From assembly GCA_000753455.2 (NCBI GenBank), contig LM994670.1, positions 1,360,133-1,400,443 on the forward strand: a stretch of 40,311 nt of DNA, read 5' to 3'. This DNA comes from Clostridium jeddahitimonense. Lineage in GTDB: Bacteria; Bacillota; Clostridia; Clostridiales; Clostridiaceae. Position 1 is the stretch's first letter; every line of letters begins with the position of its first letter. Position numbers and translations under genes: made by a program. Below the pieces are notes generated by a model. That model did no database searches, was not told where the DNA came from, and worked only from the letters and a program-made list of their open reading frames with translations. Shown here one piece after another: positions 1-7,875 of the stretch.

Positions 1-659
1 CAAATAAAACTTTAGTAGAAGTTATCAATGATGTAATTGATAACCCTGTAGTTGTTCTATCAGGCCCAAGTCATGCTGAGGAGGTTGCATTTAATATACC
101 AACTACTGTAGTGACGTCTTCTAAAAATATGAAAATAGCAGAAGAAGTTCAAGACTTATTTATGACTAAAGAGTTTAGAGTTTATACTAATAGCGATTTA
201 GTTGGAGTAGAAGTTGGCGGAGCAGTAAAGAATATTATTGCATTAGCTGCGGGTGTTTGCGATGGATTAGGATATGGAGATAATACTAAAGCTGCATTAA
301 TGACCAGAGGAATGGCTGAAATAGTAAGAATAGGTACAAAATTAGGTGGAAATATTGAAACCTTTTTAGGTTTAACAGGGATGGGAGATCTTATTGTTAC
401 TTGTACTAGTATGCACTCTAGAAATAGAAAAGCTGGTATATTAATAGGAAAAGGTATGAGTAAAGATGAAGCTATAAAGGAAGTTGGTATGGTAGTAGAA
501 GGAATAACTGCCTGTCATGCTTTCTACAAACTAAAAGAAGAGCTAGATGTAGAAATGCCTATTACAGATGGACTTTATAGGGTTTTATTCGAAGATAGAA
601 AAGCTAAAGATGTAGTAGATGAACTTTTAAAAAGAGACAAAAAATCAGAAGTTTATTAG
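1..659 (+). CDS. gpsA: NAD(P)+-dependent glycerol-3-phosphate dehydrogenase, C-terminal part
   Basis: The reading frame is open from base 3 of the window to a TAG at 657-659, so the N-terminal Rossmann nucleotide-binding part lies outside the window. GpsA reduces dihydroxyacetone phosphate to sn-glycerol-3-phosphate, the precursor of phospholipids, in the cytosol. Visible family motifs are [10 protein letters not shown] (about 60-89) and the [13 protein letters not shown] block (about 217-255) with the conserved catalytic lysine, followed by the helical substrate domain ([14 protein letters not shown] and RN near 370-430). A translation beginning at the internal GTG (111) would be an artefact, because the upstream codons also match the family. 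A strong terminator follows. gpsA next to spoIVA is a known Firmicute arrangement. Confidence 0.95.
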   Translation, partial: NKTLVEVINDVIDNPVVVLSGPSHAEEVAFNIPTTVVTSSKNMKIAEEVQDLFMTKEFRVYTNSDLVGVEVGGAVKNIIALAAGVCDGLGYGDNTKAALMTRGMAEIVRIGTKLGGNIETFLGLTGMGDLIVTCTSMHSRNRKAGILIGKGMSKDEAIKEVGMVVEGITACHAFYKLKEELDVEMPITDGLYRVLFEDRKAKDVVDELLKRDKKSEVY

Positions 660-664
660 TAGTT

Positions 665-697
665 AAATGCACGTATATAAATATACGTGCATTTTTT
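665..697 (+). terminator. Intrinsic terminator after gpsA
   Basis: The arms ATGCACGTATAT (667-678) and ATATACGTGCAT (681-692) are perfectly complementary with a two-base loop. A-T pairs extend the stem, and it runs into a T6 tract. It separates gpsA from spoIVA, so spoIVA should have its own promoter between 700 and 830. Confidence 0.9.
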
Positions 698-845
698 GTA
701 TTTAAATATAATATACATAAATAAATTGTTGTAAAAAATAATTTAATTTTTATAATTAAAAGAAATTATAAGTGTAAAAAACAGTATACTTTTTTAAAAG
801 CAGGAATATATATATAGTGTTAAAAATATATAGGAGGGCAAATTA

Positions 846-2324
846 GTGGAGGGTTTCAACATATACAGAGATATTGCAGAAAGAACTCAAGGGGACATAT
901 ATGTAGGTGTAGTAGGACCTGTTAGAACAGGTAAGTCTACATTTATTAAAAAATTTATGGATCTAATGGTTATACCCAAAATCGAAAATTCTTTTAAGAA
1001 AGAGAGAGCAAAGGATGAGTTACCACAAAGTGGTTCAGGAAAAACTATTCATACTACAGAACCTAAATTTGTGCCAAATGAGGCAGTGGAGATTACTGTA
1101 GATGAGGATATAAGCTTTAAAGTAAGATTAGTTGACTGTGTAGGATACATTGTAAAAGGGGCTTTGGGATATTTAGAAGAAGATGAGCCTAAGATGGTAA
1201 ACACACCATGGTATGATTATGAGATACCTTTTGAAGATGCAGCAGAAATAGGGACAAGAAAGGTTATAACTGATCATTCTACTATAGGACTTGTTGTTAC
1301 TACAGATGGTAGTATAACTGGATTAGAAAGATCAGAGTACTTAGAAGCAGAAGAGAGGGTAATAGATGAGTTAAAGTCAATAAAAAAACCTTTCGTAGTT
1401 GTACTTAATACTAAAAACATAAATTCACCTGAAACTGAAACATTGAAAAAGCAATTAGAAACTAAATATGATGTTACAGTTCAAGTTATGGATGTTTATA
1501 ATATGACTGAAAAAGATATCGAAAAATTATTTGTCCATGTACTTAAAGAATTCCCGGTAAAAGAAATAAACATAGATATGCCTACATGGGTAGAAAAACT
1601 TGACCCAGAACATTGGCTAAAGAAAGAGTTCTTTAAAATAGTAAAGGGAATGTGTGAAGATGTAGAAAAGATAAAAGACATAAAACCTTCATTTAATTCA
1701 TTCAAGGAAGATGAAAATATGAATGCTTCAGAATTAAGTGAAATTAAGCTAGGCGAAGGAACAGCAAAAATATTGCTAAAACCTAGTGAAAGTATTTTCT
1801 ATAAAGTGTTAAGTGAGGATTGTGGGGTTGAAGTTAGTTCTGAAAGTGATTTAATTTCTTTAATTAAAGAACTTAATATAGCTAAAAAAGAATATGATAA
1901 AATAAAAGATGCTCTTTGTGATGTTAGAGAAACAGGTTATGGATTAGTAGCACCACAATTATCAGAAATGAAATTTGAAAAGCCGGAAATTATTACTCAA
2001 GGAAGTAAGTATGGAGTTAAGCTTAAAGCTAGTGCACCATCATTACATTTCATAAAAGCTGATATCAAAACAGAAATAAGTCCAATTATGGGATCAGAAA
2101 AAGAAAGTGAAGAATTAGTTAAGGCTTTGATGGAGAAGTTTGATACAGATCCAGACTTAGTATGGCAAAGTAATATGTTTGGAAAGTCACTTGAGGTTTT
2201 AGTTAAAGAAGGATTACAAAATAAACTTTATAAGATGCCAGAGGATGTTCAAGTTAAGATTCAAAAAACACTTCAAAAAATTATTAATGAAGGTAATGGC
2301 GGATTAATTTGCATAATCCTATAG
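846..2324 (+). CDS. spoIVA: Stage IV sporulation protein A, spore coat morphogenetic ATPase
   Basis: The 492-residue product has the same length as the Bacillus subtilis protein and opens with the family signature around IAERTQGDIYVGVVG. A Walker A motif, GPVRTGKS, is at residues 24-31. The P-loop domain occupies roughly the first 235 residues. The C-terminus ends in the conserved GGLICIIL, the region that in B. subtilis interacts with SpoVM. SpoIVA polymerises with ATP hydrolysis on the outer forespore membrane to form the base layer of the spore coat. The start is a GTG at 846, preceded by a strong AGGAGGG (832-838). A mother-cell sigma-E promoter is expected; only a weak -10-like TATACTTT (785-792) is visible. 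It is a single-gene unit between two terminators. Confidence 0.97.
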   Translation: MEGFNIYRDIAERTQGDIYVGVVGPVRTGKSTFIKKFMDLMVIPKIENSFKKERAKDELPQSGSGKTIHTTEPKFVPNEAVEITVDEDISFKVRLVDCVGYIVKGALGYLEEDEPKMVNTPWYDYEIPFEDAAEIGTRKVITDHSTIGLVVTTDGSITGLERSEYLEAEERVIDELKSIKKPFVVVLNTKNINSPETETLKKQLETKYDVTVQVMDVYNMTEKDIEKLFVHVLKEFPVKEINIDMPTWVEKLDPEHWLKKEFFKIVKGMCEDVEKIKDIKPSFNSFKEDENMNASELSEIKLGEGTAKILLKPSESIFYKVLSEDCGVEVSSESDLISLIKELNIAKKEYDKIKDALCDVRETGYGLVAPQLSEMKFEKPEIITQGSKYGVKLKASAPSLHFIKADIKTEISPIMGSEKESEELVKALMEKFDTDPDLVWQSNMFGKSLEVLVKEGLQNKLYKMPEDVQVKIQKTLQKIINEGNGGLICIIL

Positions 2325-2332
2325 AGAGTATT

Positions 2333-2362
2333 AGCACCTATCTTTTAAGACAGGTGCTTTTA
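2333..2362 (+). terminator. Intrinsic terminator after spoIVA
   Basis: AGCACCT (2333-2339) pairs with AGGTGCT (2352-2358). After one mismatch the inner TCTT/AAGA stem closes on a TT loop. A short T-run follows. Confidence 0.85.
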
Positions 2363-2397
2363 AATTTTTGTTAAGCTTATAATATTATATTTTATAT

Positions 2398-2427
2398 GTG
2401 AAATATATATATACAGTGGAATATAAT
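2398..2427 (+). promoter_or_regulatory. Candidate promoter of the PBECR-like gene
   Basis: A perfect -10 TATAAT (2422-2427) lies 18 bases after a partial -35 GTGAAA (2398-2403, four of six to consensus). The -10 is the first six bases of the left arm of the 16-bp inverted repeat, so anything binding that repeat would occlude the promoter. Confidence 0.4.
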
Positions 2428-2462
2428 ATATTAAGCAGTTATTATGTGCTTAATATATTATA
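2422..2462. repeat. Perfect 16-bp inverted repeat upstream of the PBECR-like gene
   Basis: TATAATATATTAAGCA (2422-2437) and TGCTTAATATATTATA (2447-2462) are exact reverse complements around a nine-base spacer. The repeat starts on the candidate -10 and ends six bases before the Shine-Dalgarno site of the next gene. No T-run follows, so it is not a terminator. It could be a dimeric repressor operator, or an RNA hairpin at the 5' end of the message. Confidence 0.8.
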
Positions 2463-2477
2463 GTGAAGAGGGATAAT

Positions 2478-2879
2478 ATGAATAGCAAATTTTGTACCTA
2501 TAAAAGAGTTGGGTATTTGAGGCGGAGTGTTGCAGAAGAATTAGGTATAGAGTTTACTGGAGCTATATATGCCTGCCCTGGAGTGCTAAAGCATATTATT
2601 AAAAGACATGGTAAACAACTAGACAAAAATACAAAGAAAAATATATTTGAGTTCATGAAAGTTATACTGGAAGAACCAGATTATATTGGTATTTACAAAA
2701 GTGATGAAGGAAGTGTTTCAATTCAATTTGTAAAGAAGATGTATAATTATTTGTTATTAGGAGTGGAGGTGGACGAAATGAACCAGTATATTTATGTTTC
2801 AACTATGTACCCTATAAATGATAATAAAATTAAAAATAGATTGGATTATGGTGAGCTAATCAAAGTGGATTGTGTATAA
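2478..2879 (+). CDS. Small PBECR-like (Barnase/EndoU/ColicinE5/RelE fold) putative nuclease
   Basis: The product is 133 residues from ATG 2478. I chose this start over GTG 2463 because the Shine-Dalgarno AGAGGG (2468-2472) sits between them and serves only the ATG. There is no signal peptide or membrane segment. Residues 33-95 resemble PBECR-type domains (phage-Barnase-EndoU-ColicinE5/D-RelE-like nucleases): a CPGVLKHIIKRHGKQL helix with His39 and His44, a segment about EEPDYIG, then beta-strands SIQFVKKMYNYLLLGVEV and a YIYVSTMYP strand ending the fold. The assignment is from pattern recognition and is moderate. Catalysis is not shown; His39/His44 and Lys86/Lys87 are the obvious candidates. 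It stands alone between terminators, with no recognisable antitoxin or immunity gene beside it, so a housekeeping or phage-derived role is as likely as a toxin. Confidence 0.7.
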   Translation: MNSKFCTYKRVGYLRRSVAEELGIEFTGAIYACPGVLKHIIKRHGKQLDKNTKKNIFEFMKVILEEPDYIGIYKSDEGSVSIQFVKKMYNYLLLGVEVDEMNQYIYVSTMYPINDNKIKNRLDYGELIKVDCV

Positions 2880-2991
2880 AATATATTTATTGAAAGAAAT
2901 GGAGTAGGGTTGTATAATAAACTCAAGAAATGTTTACTAATAATCTTTAACTATTAAATTAAGTTTTAAATAAAATTATTGCTTATATAAG

Positions 2992-3014
2992 AAAAGTGGC
3001 TTTGCCACTTTTTG
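2992..3014 (+). terminator. Intrinsic terminator after the PBECR-like gene
   Basis: AAAGTGGC (2993-3000) pairs with GCCACTTT (3004-3011) across a TTT loop, and a T-rich tract follows. It lies about 110 bases after the stop codon. The bases between hold no gene that I can see. Confidence 0.85.
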
Positions 3015-3068
3015 TTTGTTTAATTTATAGGGCAATGTGATAAAAATTATAATAAATGGAGTGGTAAA

Positions 3069-4040
3069 ATGAAGAAGATAGCAGTTATTTTTAATGGTGG
3101 GACAATATCTATGAAAGTAGATGAGAGAATTAAGGCAGCTATTCCTAGTTTAACAGGAGAAGAGATAATGGCTATGGTAGCGGGGATAGAAAATTATGCG
3201 GAAATAGAATCCTATACTTTTTCAAGTATGCCGTCACCTCATATGACATTTAAAACAATATTAGAATTAAGTAATTTTGTAAGAGATTTAGTAAATAGAA
3301 GTGATATAGATGGTATAGTTATTACTCATGGAACTGATACCTTAGAAGAAACAGCATATTTTTTAGATTTAACAATAGATACATCTAAACCAATAGTAAT
3401 AACTGGTGCTATGAGAAGTAGTTCTGAGCTTGGATATGATGGACCTTTCAATTTAGCAACATCTATTTGTACTGCTATAGCTGATGATTCAATAGGGAGA
3501 GGTGTTTTGGTTTGCTTTAATGGTGAATTAAATTCTGCATCAGAAGTTACAAAAGCAAATTCAATGGCTTTAAATGCATTTAGAACTCCGAACTTTGGCC
3601 CTATAGGAATTGTAGATAATAATAAGGTTATTTTTTATAGAAACACTATAAATCCTTCAAAATACAAAATAGATAAAATTGAAAAAGATGTAGCTTTAAT
3701 TAAATGTGCCGTTGACATGGATTCTACTTTTATAGATTTTATTATTGAAAGGGGATATGGTGGAATTGTAATAGAGGCATTGGGAAGAGGAAATGTACCT
3801 CCTAAAATGGTGAGTGGAATAAAAAGGGCCATTGATAGCAATATTCCAGTAATAATAGTATCCAGATGTTTTGAAGGAAGAGTTCATGAATCTTATGGAT
3901 ATGAAGGTGGGGGAAAAATGTTGTTAGATTTGGGGATAATATTCGGGGATACTCTGCCGGGGCAAAAAGCAAGGGTCAAGCTTCTTTTATCTATAAATTC
4001 AGGGTTGTCTATGGAACAAATAAAAAAGCAATTTGAGTAA
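3069..4040 (+). CDS. ansA: Cytosolic type I L-asparaginase
   Basis: The 323-residue product hydrolyses L-asparagine to aspartate and ammonia. Both catalytic threonine motifs are present: NGGTIS at residues 9-14 (Thr12) and THGTDT at 86-91 (Thr89-Asp90). A downstream VTKANS supplies the conserved lysine of the second triad. There is no signal peptide, which favours the low-affinity cytosolic type I class over the secreted type II. The start is ATG 3069 after GGAGTGG (3059-3065). It has its own terminator upstream and an independent promoter downstream, so it looks monocistronic. Glutaminase side activity or gatD-like roles exist in the superfamily, but the length and motifs fit AnsA. Confidence 0.93.
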   Translation: MKKIAVIFNGGTISMKVDERIKAAIPSLTGEEIMAMVAGIENYAEIESYTFSSMPSPHMTFKTILELSNFVRDLVNRSDIDGIVITHGTDTLEETAYFLDLTIDTSKPIVITGAMRSSSELGYDGPFNLATSICTAIADDSIGRGVLVCFNGELNSASEVTKANSMALNAFRTPNFGPIGIVDNNKVIFYRNTINPSKYKIDKIEKDVALIKCAVDMDSTFIDFIIERGYGGIVIEALGRGNVPPKMVSGIKRAIDSNIPVIIVSRCFEGRVHESYGYEGGGKMLLDLGIIFGDTLPGQKARVKLLLSINSGLSMEQIKKQFE

Positions 4041-4118
4041 AAAATATTAGGGTATATATACATAATAAAATTTATGTACGAAAATGAATTTAAATAAACT
4101 ATAAAATATTCGGAAATG

Positions 4119-4147
4119 TTGACCGATAAAAATAAAAGTGGTATAAT
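4119..4147 (+). promoter_or_regulatory. Strong sigma-A-type promoter of the purine permease
   Basis: TTGACC (4119-4124), a 17-base spacer and TATAAT (4142-4147) form a near-consensus promoter. The predicted start site is about 4153-4155, giving a leader of roughly 170 bases before the permease start codon. The -10 overlaps the left arm of a long inverted repeat. Confidence 0.85.
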
Positions 4148-4195
4148 AATATTCGTAGGATAGCTCTATAGGAGGAAATAATACGAATATTATTA
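4144..4195. repeat. Perfect 14-bp inverted repeat over the permease -10 and start site
   Basis: TAATAATATTCGTA (4144-4157) and TACGAATATTATTA (4182-4195) are exact reverse complements 24 bases apart. Each carries a central CGAA (reverse strand on the left). This recalls the paired, inverted PurBoxes of the Bacillus PurR repressor, which suits a purine transporter. A further CGAA-type site, ATTTCCGAATATT read on the minus strand, lies at about 4105-4117. The right arm can instead pair with 4218-4227, so an RNA switch is an alternative reading. I do not recognise the classical purine riboswitch core here. Confidence 0.6.
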
Positions 4196-4325
4196 ATGAA
4201 AATATATTGTATTATGTTTCGTATTATATACATAAACTTGTGTTATATAAGCTATGATGAGTTATCTAGGTTTACTTGTCATAGCTTTAATTTATTTTAC
4301 ATATTATTTAAAAGGAGTGTTGAAA

Positions 4326-5711
4326 ATGGGGGAATTATCAACGAAGAAATTATCGACTAAAGAAAAACTTTTACCAATTCTGACTAATAAGAATGTTGAC
4401 ATTAAAAAAGAAATGCTTGCTGGATTAACTACTTTCTTAACTATGGCATATATAATTGCTGTTAATCCAAATATCTTATCAGCTACTGGAATGCCAGCTG
4501 GAGCATTGGTTACAGCAACTTGTTTGGCAGCTGCAATTGCTTGTATAATGATGGGATTATTCGCTAACTTACCATTTGCCTTAGCGTCTGGTATGGGGTT
4601 AAATGCTTATTTTGCTTACTCTGTTGTTTTAGGAATGGGAATCTCATGGGAAGTTGCTTTAACTGCTGTATTTATAGAAGGTATTATATTTATATTACTA
4701 TCATTATTTAAAGTTCGTGAAGCAGTAGTAAATGCTATTCCTAAAAATATGAAATTGGCTGTTACTGGTGGGATTGGTTTATTTATTGCATTCATTGGAT
4801 TAGTAAATTCAGGACTTGTAGTTGCTGATGAAGCTACAATGGTCGCTTTAGGAGAGTTTACACCTGCGGTTATCATTACAATTATTGGATTAGTTATAAT
4901 AACAGTATTAAATAAAAAAGGTGTTAGAGGAGCTATTCTTTGGGGAATTTTAGTTTCTTCCCTAATAGGTTGGGGATATGCTTTAATAAACACAGAAGCT
5001 GCAGCGGCTTTGGGGATATATCTACCTAGTGGAATATTTAAATTTGAAGGTATTGGAGAGATTGCTGGGAAGATTGATTTAGCACATGCATTCCATCCTG
5101 ATAATATAAAAATGTTTATAACAGTAGTATTTACATTCTTATTTGTAGATTTCTTTGATACAGTTGGTACTTTGGTTGGAGTTTGTTCAAAGGCTAAGAT
5201 GTTAGATAAAGATGGAAATGTTCCTAATGCTGGAAGAGCGCTTTTGGTTGATGCAATTGGAACAACAGCTGGAGCATGTTTAGGAGTGTCTACAGTAACT
5301 ACTTACGTTGAAAGCGCAACTGGTGTTGCTGAAGGTGGTAGAACTGGATATACGTCAATAACAGTAGGGGTACTATTCCTTATTGCGATGTTCTTCTCTC
5401 CAATCATTGTTGCTATTCCAGCATGTGCTACAGCACCAGCACTTATTTATGTTGGATACTTAATGCTTGAAGCTGTTAAGGAAATAGAGTTTGAAAATAT
5501 AACTGAAGGTTTACCTGCATTTTTAACTATAGCTGCTATGCCATTAACTTATAGCATAGGCGATGGATTAACTTTAGGTATAATTTCATACGTAGTAATT
5601 AATTTAATATATAATTTAATATTTGCTAAGAATAAAGAGGACAAAACTAAAGTATCTTGGGTTATGTACTTATTATTAGTTGTATTTGTTCTTAAGATTG
5701 CTTTCTTATAA
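4326..5711 (+). CDS. NCS2-family purine (guanine/hypoxanthine-type) permease
   Basis: The product is 461 residues from ATG 4326, preceded by AAAGGAGTG (about 4311-4319). The frame continues upstream to ATG 4254, but that start has no ribosome site and lies in the leader. It is a polytopic inner-membrane protein with about 12-14 hydrophobic segments. The AzgA/PbuG-type signature near the N-terminus is GLTTFLTMAYIIAVNPNIL, and a conserved FFDTVGTLVG segment sits mid-protein where the family binds substrate. The family moves purine bases with protons into the cell. Exact substrate (guanine, hypoxanthine, adenine, xanthine) cannot be fixed from sequence alone. It is monocistronic, bounded by a strong promoter and a terminator, and its upstream region suggests purine-responsive control. 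Confidence 0.9.
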   Translation: MGELSTKKLSTKEKLLPILTNKNVDIKKEMLAGLTTFLTMAYIIAVNPNILSATGMPAGALVTATCLAAAIACIMMGLFANLPFALASGMGLNAYFAYSVVLGMGISWEVALTAVFIEGIIFILLSLFKVREAVVNAIPKNMKLAVTGGIGLFIAFIGLVNSGLVVADEATMVALGEFTPAVIITIIGLVIITVLNKKGVRGAILWGILVSSLIGWGYALINTEAAAALGIYLPSGIFKFEGIGEIAGKIDLAHAFHPDNIKMFITVVFTFLFVDFFDTVGTLVGVCSKAKMLDKDGNVPNAGRALLVDAIGTTAGACLGVSTVTTYVESATGVAEGGRTGYTSITVGVLFLIAMFFSPIIVAIPACATAPALIYVGYLMLEAVKEIEFENITEGLPAFLTIAAMPLTYSIGDGLTLGIISYVVINLIYNLIFAKNKEDKTKVSWVMYLLLVVFVLKIAFL

Positions 5712-5732
5712 GATAAATAATTATTTTAAAAG

Positions 5733-5760
5733 TCTACCTCTAATTGGGGTAGATTTTTTT
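5733..5760 (+). terminator. Intrinsic terminator after the permease
   Basis: TCTACCTC (5733-5740) pairs with GGGGTAGA (5746-5753), including one G-T pair, around a TAATT loop. It is followed by T7. Confidence 0.92.
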
Positions 5761-5793
5761 GGTTTTAATTATGAACAATTTGTTAACAAAAAG

Positions 5794-5820
5794 TTGACAT
5801 TAGTAATTAGAGAATATAAA
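5794..5820 (+). promoter_or_regulatory. Candidate promoter of the yloC-prkC series
   Basis: A perfect -35 TTGACA (5794-5799) is followed by TATAAA (5815-5820). The 15-base spacer is short for sigma-A. It is the only promoter-like sequence between the permease terminator and yloC, so it could drive the long housekeeping series. Confidence 0.45.
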
Positions 5821-5874
5821 CTATATTTATTGTTTAAAAGTATATAAGATAAAATTGAAAGTTAGGGATGAATT

Positions 5875-6756
5875 ATGGTAAAAAGTATGACTAGCTTCGG
5901 TAGAAGCAGTAGTGAAGAAGGACAAAAACGTATTTTTACTGTTGAGATGAAAAGTGTCAATAATAGATATTTAGATATAAATATCAGAATGCCTAAAGCT
6001 TTAATTTCATTAGAAGAAGAAGTTAGAAAAATGATTTCATCTTCTTTATCTAGAGGAAAAGTTGATGTTTTTATTAATTTAAAAAATTATTCACAAAATG
6101 AAGGAACACCAAAGGTTGATTTAAAGCTTGCAGAAGACTACTTAAATTGTTTAAAACAAATAGAAGAAAATTTCGGAGTAAAGAATGATGTATCAGTTAT
6201 GCAACTTGCAAGATTTCCAGAAGTTATAACTATGGTTCAAGAAGAAGAGAAAATAGAAGAGATATTTGAGGAATTAAAGCCTTTAATTTCAAAGTCTATT
6301 GAAATGATGATCAGTATGAGAATTACTGAAGGTGAAAAATTAAAAGATGATATATTAGATAAAATTACTATAATAGAGAGTTTAGTTAAGGAAATTGAAA
6401 AAGTAGCAGATACAGTTCCAAAAGCATATAAAATTAAATTAGAAGAGAGATTATCAGAACTTTTAAGCGGTGCAGACGTTGATCAAAATAGATTAGCAAC
6501 AGAGGTATGCATATTTGCAGACAAAGCTACTGTAGATGAAGAGATAACAAGGTTAGGAAGTCACATAAGTCAAATTAGGAAAACTTTAAGTTTAGATGAA
6601 CCTATAGGAAGAAAGTTAGATTTTATAATTCAGGAGATGAATAGAGAAACTAATACAATAGGATCTAAGTCAAGTGATATTCATATGACTAACTTAGTCA
6701 TTGATATAAAAAATCTTATCGAAAAGATAAGAGAACAAGTTCAAAATATAGAATAA
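5875..6756 (+). CDS. yloC: YicC/YloC-family endoribonuclease
   Basis: The 293-residue product starts with the family hallmark [10 protein letters not shown] and ends with the conserved block [35 protein letters not shown] helix (about residues 262-293). YicC-like proteins in E. coli and B. subtilis are cytosolic multimeric endoribonucleases that act in RNA turnover. The acidic, helix-rich middle region is normal for the family. ATG 5875 has a modest ribosome site (GGGATG). It is immediately upstream of remA and gmk, as in other Firmicutes, and is likely the first gene of the operon. Confidence 0.9.
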   Translation: MVKSMTSFGRSSSEEGQKRIFTVEMKSVNNRYLDINIRMPKALISLEEEVRKMISSSLSRGKVDVFINLKNYSQNEGTPKVDLKLAEDYLNCLKQIEENFGVKNDVSVMQLARFPEVITMVQEEEKIEEIFEELKPLISKSIEMMISMRITEGEKLKDDILDKITIIESLVKEIEKVADTVPKAYKIKLEERLSELLSGADVDQNRLATEVCIFADKATVDEEITRLGSHISQIRKTLSLDEPIGRKLDFIIQEMNRETNTIGSKSSDIHMTNLVIDIKNLIEKIREQVQNIE

Positions 6757-6769
6757 TAGGAGGAGAGCA

Positions 6770-7039
6770 ATGGGAATTAAGTTAATCAACATTGGTTTTG
6801 GTAACATTGTTTCTGCAAACAGACTTGTGGCAATAGTAAGCCCAGAATCAGCACCGATTAAAAGAATAATCCAAGAAGCTAGAGACAGAGGTATGCTAAT
6901 CGATGCAACTTATGGAAGAAGAACAAGAGCTGTTTGTATAACTGATAGTGATCATGTAATTTTATCAGCAGTTCAACCAGAAACTGTTGCACATAGATTA
7001 TCAACTAAAGATGAAACTGTAGATGAGGTTGATGAATAA
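6770..7039 (+). CDS. remA: RemA-like extracellular matrix regulator (DUF370)
   Basis: The 89-residue product matches RemA in full length, with the N-terminal [19 protein letters not shown] and the arginine-rich DARYGRRTR-like segment (here [10 protein letters not shown], about residues 46-55). In B. subtilis RemA is an oligomeric DNA-binding activator of biofilm matrix and osmoprotection genes. In clostridia the targets are unknown, so only the family is certain. The ribosome site is AGGAGGAG just after the yloC stop. Its stop codon overlaps the gmk start by one base, indicating translational coupling. Confidence 0.93.
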   Translation: MGIKLINIGFGNIVSANRLVAIVSPESAPIKRIIQEARDRGMLIDATYGRRTRAVCITDSDHVILSAVQPETVAHRLSTKDETVDEVDE

Positions 7040-7674
7040 TGACTAATAATAAAGGATTATTAATAGTGGTATCAGGACCATCAGGAGCTGGAAAAGGAAC
7101 TATATGTAAGGCGTTGTTAGAAAAACATGACGACTTATTTATATCAGTTTCAGCTACTACAAGACAGCCAAGAGCTGGGGAAGTAGATGGTGTTAATTAT
7201 CACTTTATAACAAAAGAAGATTTTATTAAGAGAGTAGAACAAAAAGATTTCCTTGAATATGCTGAAGTATATGGTAATTATTACGGTACACCAAAATCAA
7301 GAGTGGAAGAAATGATTGATAGTGGAAAGAATGTAATATTAGAAATAGATATCCAAGGGGCTCTTAAGGTTAAAGAAAACTTTAAAGAGGGCGTATTTAT
7401 ATTTATTCTTCCACCATCGATGGAAGAATTAAAGCAGAGAATAATCAAAAGAGGAAGTGAAACACCTGAATCTTTAATGAGAAGATTTAAATCTGCTTAT
7501 CAAGAGATAAATTATATCTCTAAATATAATTATGCAGTAGTAAATGATGTAGTTGATGTAGCAGTTTCTAAGATAGAAGGAATTATTACAGCTGAAAAAT
7601 GTAGAGTAGATAGAATAAAAGATACAATATTAGATTCTAAGGAGGGCTTAATTCATGAACAACTCTATGATTAA
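7039..7674 (+). CDS. gmk: Guanylate kinase
   Basis: The 211-residue cytosolic enzyme phosphorylates GMP to GDP with ATP, an essential step in GTP and dGTP supply. A P-loop GPSGAGKGT is at residues 13-21. The GMP-binding stretch contains SATTRQPRAGEVDGVNYHF and EYAEVYGNYYGTP, with the usual serine, arginine and tyrosine contacts. ATG 7039 overlaps the remA stop by one base. The 3' end overlaps rpoZ by 20 bases, and the rpoZ ribosome site (AAGGAGGG, near 7639-7646) lies inside gmk. This gmk-rpoZ pairing is widely conserved. Confidence 0.97.
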   Translation: MTNNKGLLIVVSGPSGAGKGTICKALLEKHDDLFISVSATTRQPRAGEVDGVNYHFITKEDFIKRVEQKDFLEYAEVYGNYYGTPKSRVEEMIDSGKNVILEIDIQGALKVKENFKEGVFIFILPPSMEELKQRIIKRGSETPESLMRRFKSAYQEINYISKYNYAVVNDVVDVAVSKIEGIITAEKCRVDRIKDTILDSKEGLIHEQLYD

Positions 7675-7873
7675 TCCATCAATAGTAGACTTACTAACAA
7701 AGGTAGAAGATAGATATTCTTTAGTTATCGTTTCTTCAAGAAGAGCAAGACAAATTATAGATGGAAGTAATCCATTAACAACAAACAAATCAAAAAAACC
7801 TTTAACATTAGCTATTAATGAAATTAATGAGGGCTCAGTAAGCTATCATAAGGTTGAAGAAGGTACTAAATAG
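7655..7873 (+). CDS. rpoZ: RNA polymerase omega subunit
   Basis: The 72-residue product shows the omega signature: INPSIVDLLTKVEDRYSLVIVSSRRARQI, with the conserved SRRARQI helix that clamps the beta-prime C-terminus. It helps assemble and stabilise RNA polymerase. The start at 7655 is inside gmk, in another frame, with a strong AAGGAGGG ahead of it. The stop lies two bases before the coaBC start, so gmk-rpoZ-coaBC are translated as a tight cluster. Confidence 0.95.
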   Translation: MNNSMINPSIVDLLTKVEDRYSLVIVSSRRARQIIDGSNPLTTNKSKKPLTLAINEINEGSVSYHKVEEGTK

Positions 7874-7875
7874 TT

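Noticed and set aside
3048..3053. TATAAT just ahead of ansA
   Set aside because: A start about 7 bases downstream would fall in the ansA ribosome site, and no -35 is present.
4254..4325. In-frame upstream extension of the permease (ATG 4254) with a hydrophobic stretch
   Set aside because: No ribosome site precedes 4254, while ATG 4326 has AAAGGAGTG and gives the family's usual N-terminus. The hydrophobic look follows from AT-rich codons.
4090..4325. Classical purine riboswitch upstream of the permease
   Set aside because: I could not find the three-way-junction core with its conserved loops. The inverted repeat and alternative pairings are reported instead.
4616..4993. 125-codon minus-strand ORF opposite the permease
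   Set aside because: It is a shadow of the permease frame, low in complexity and without a ribosome site.
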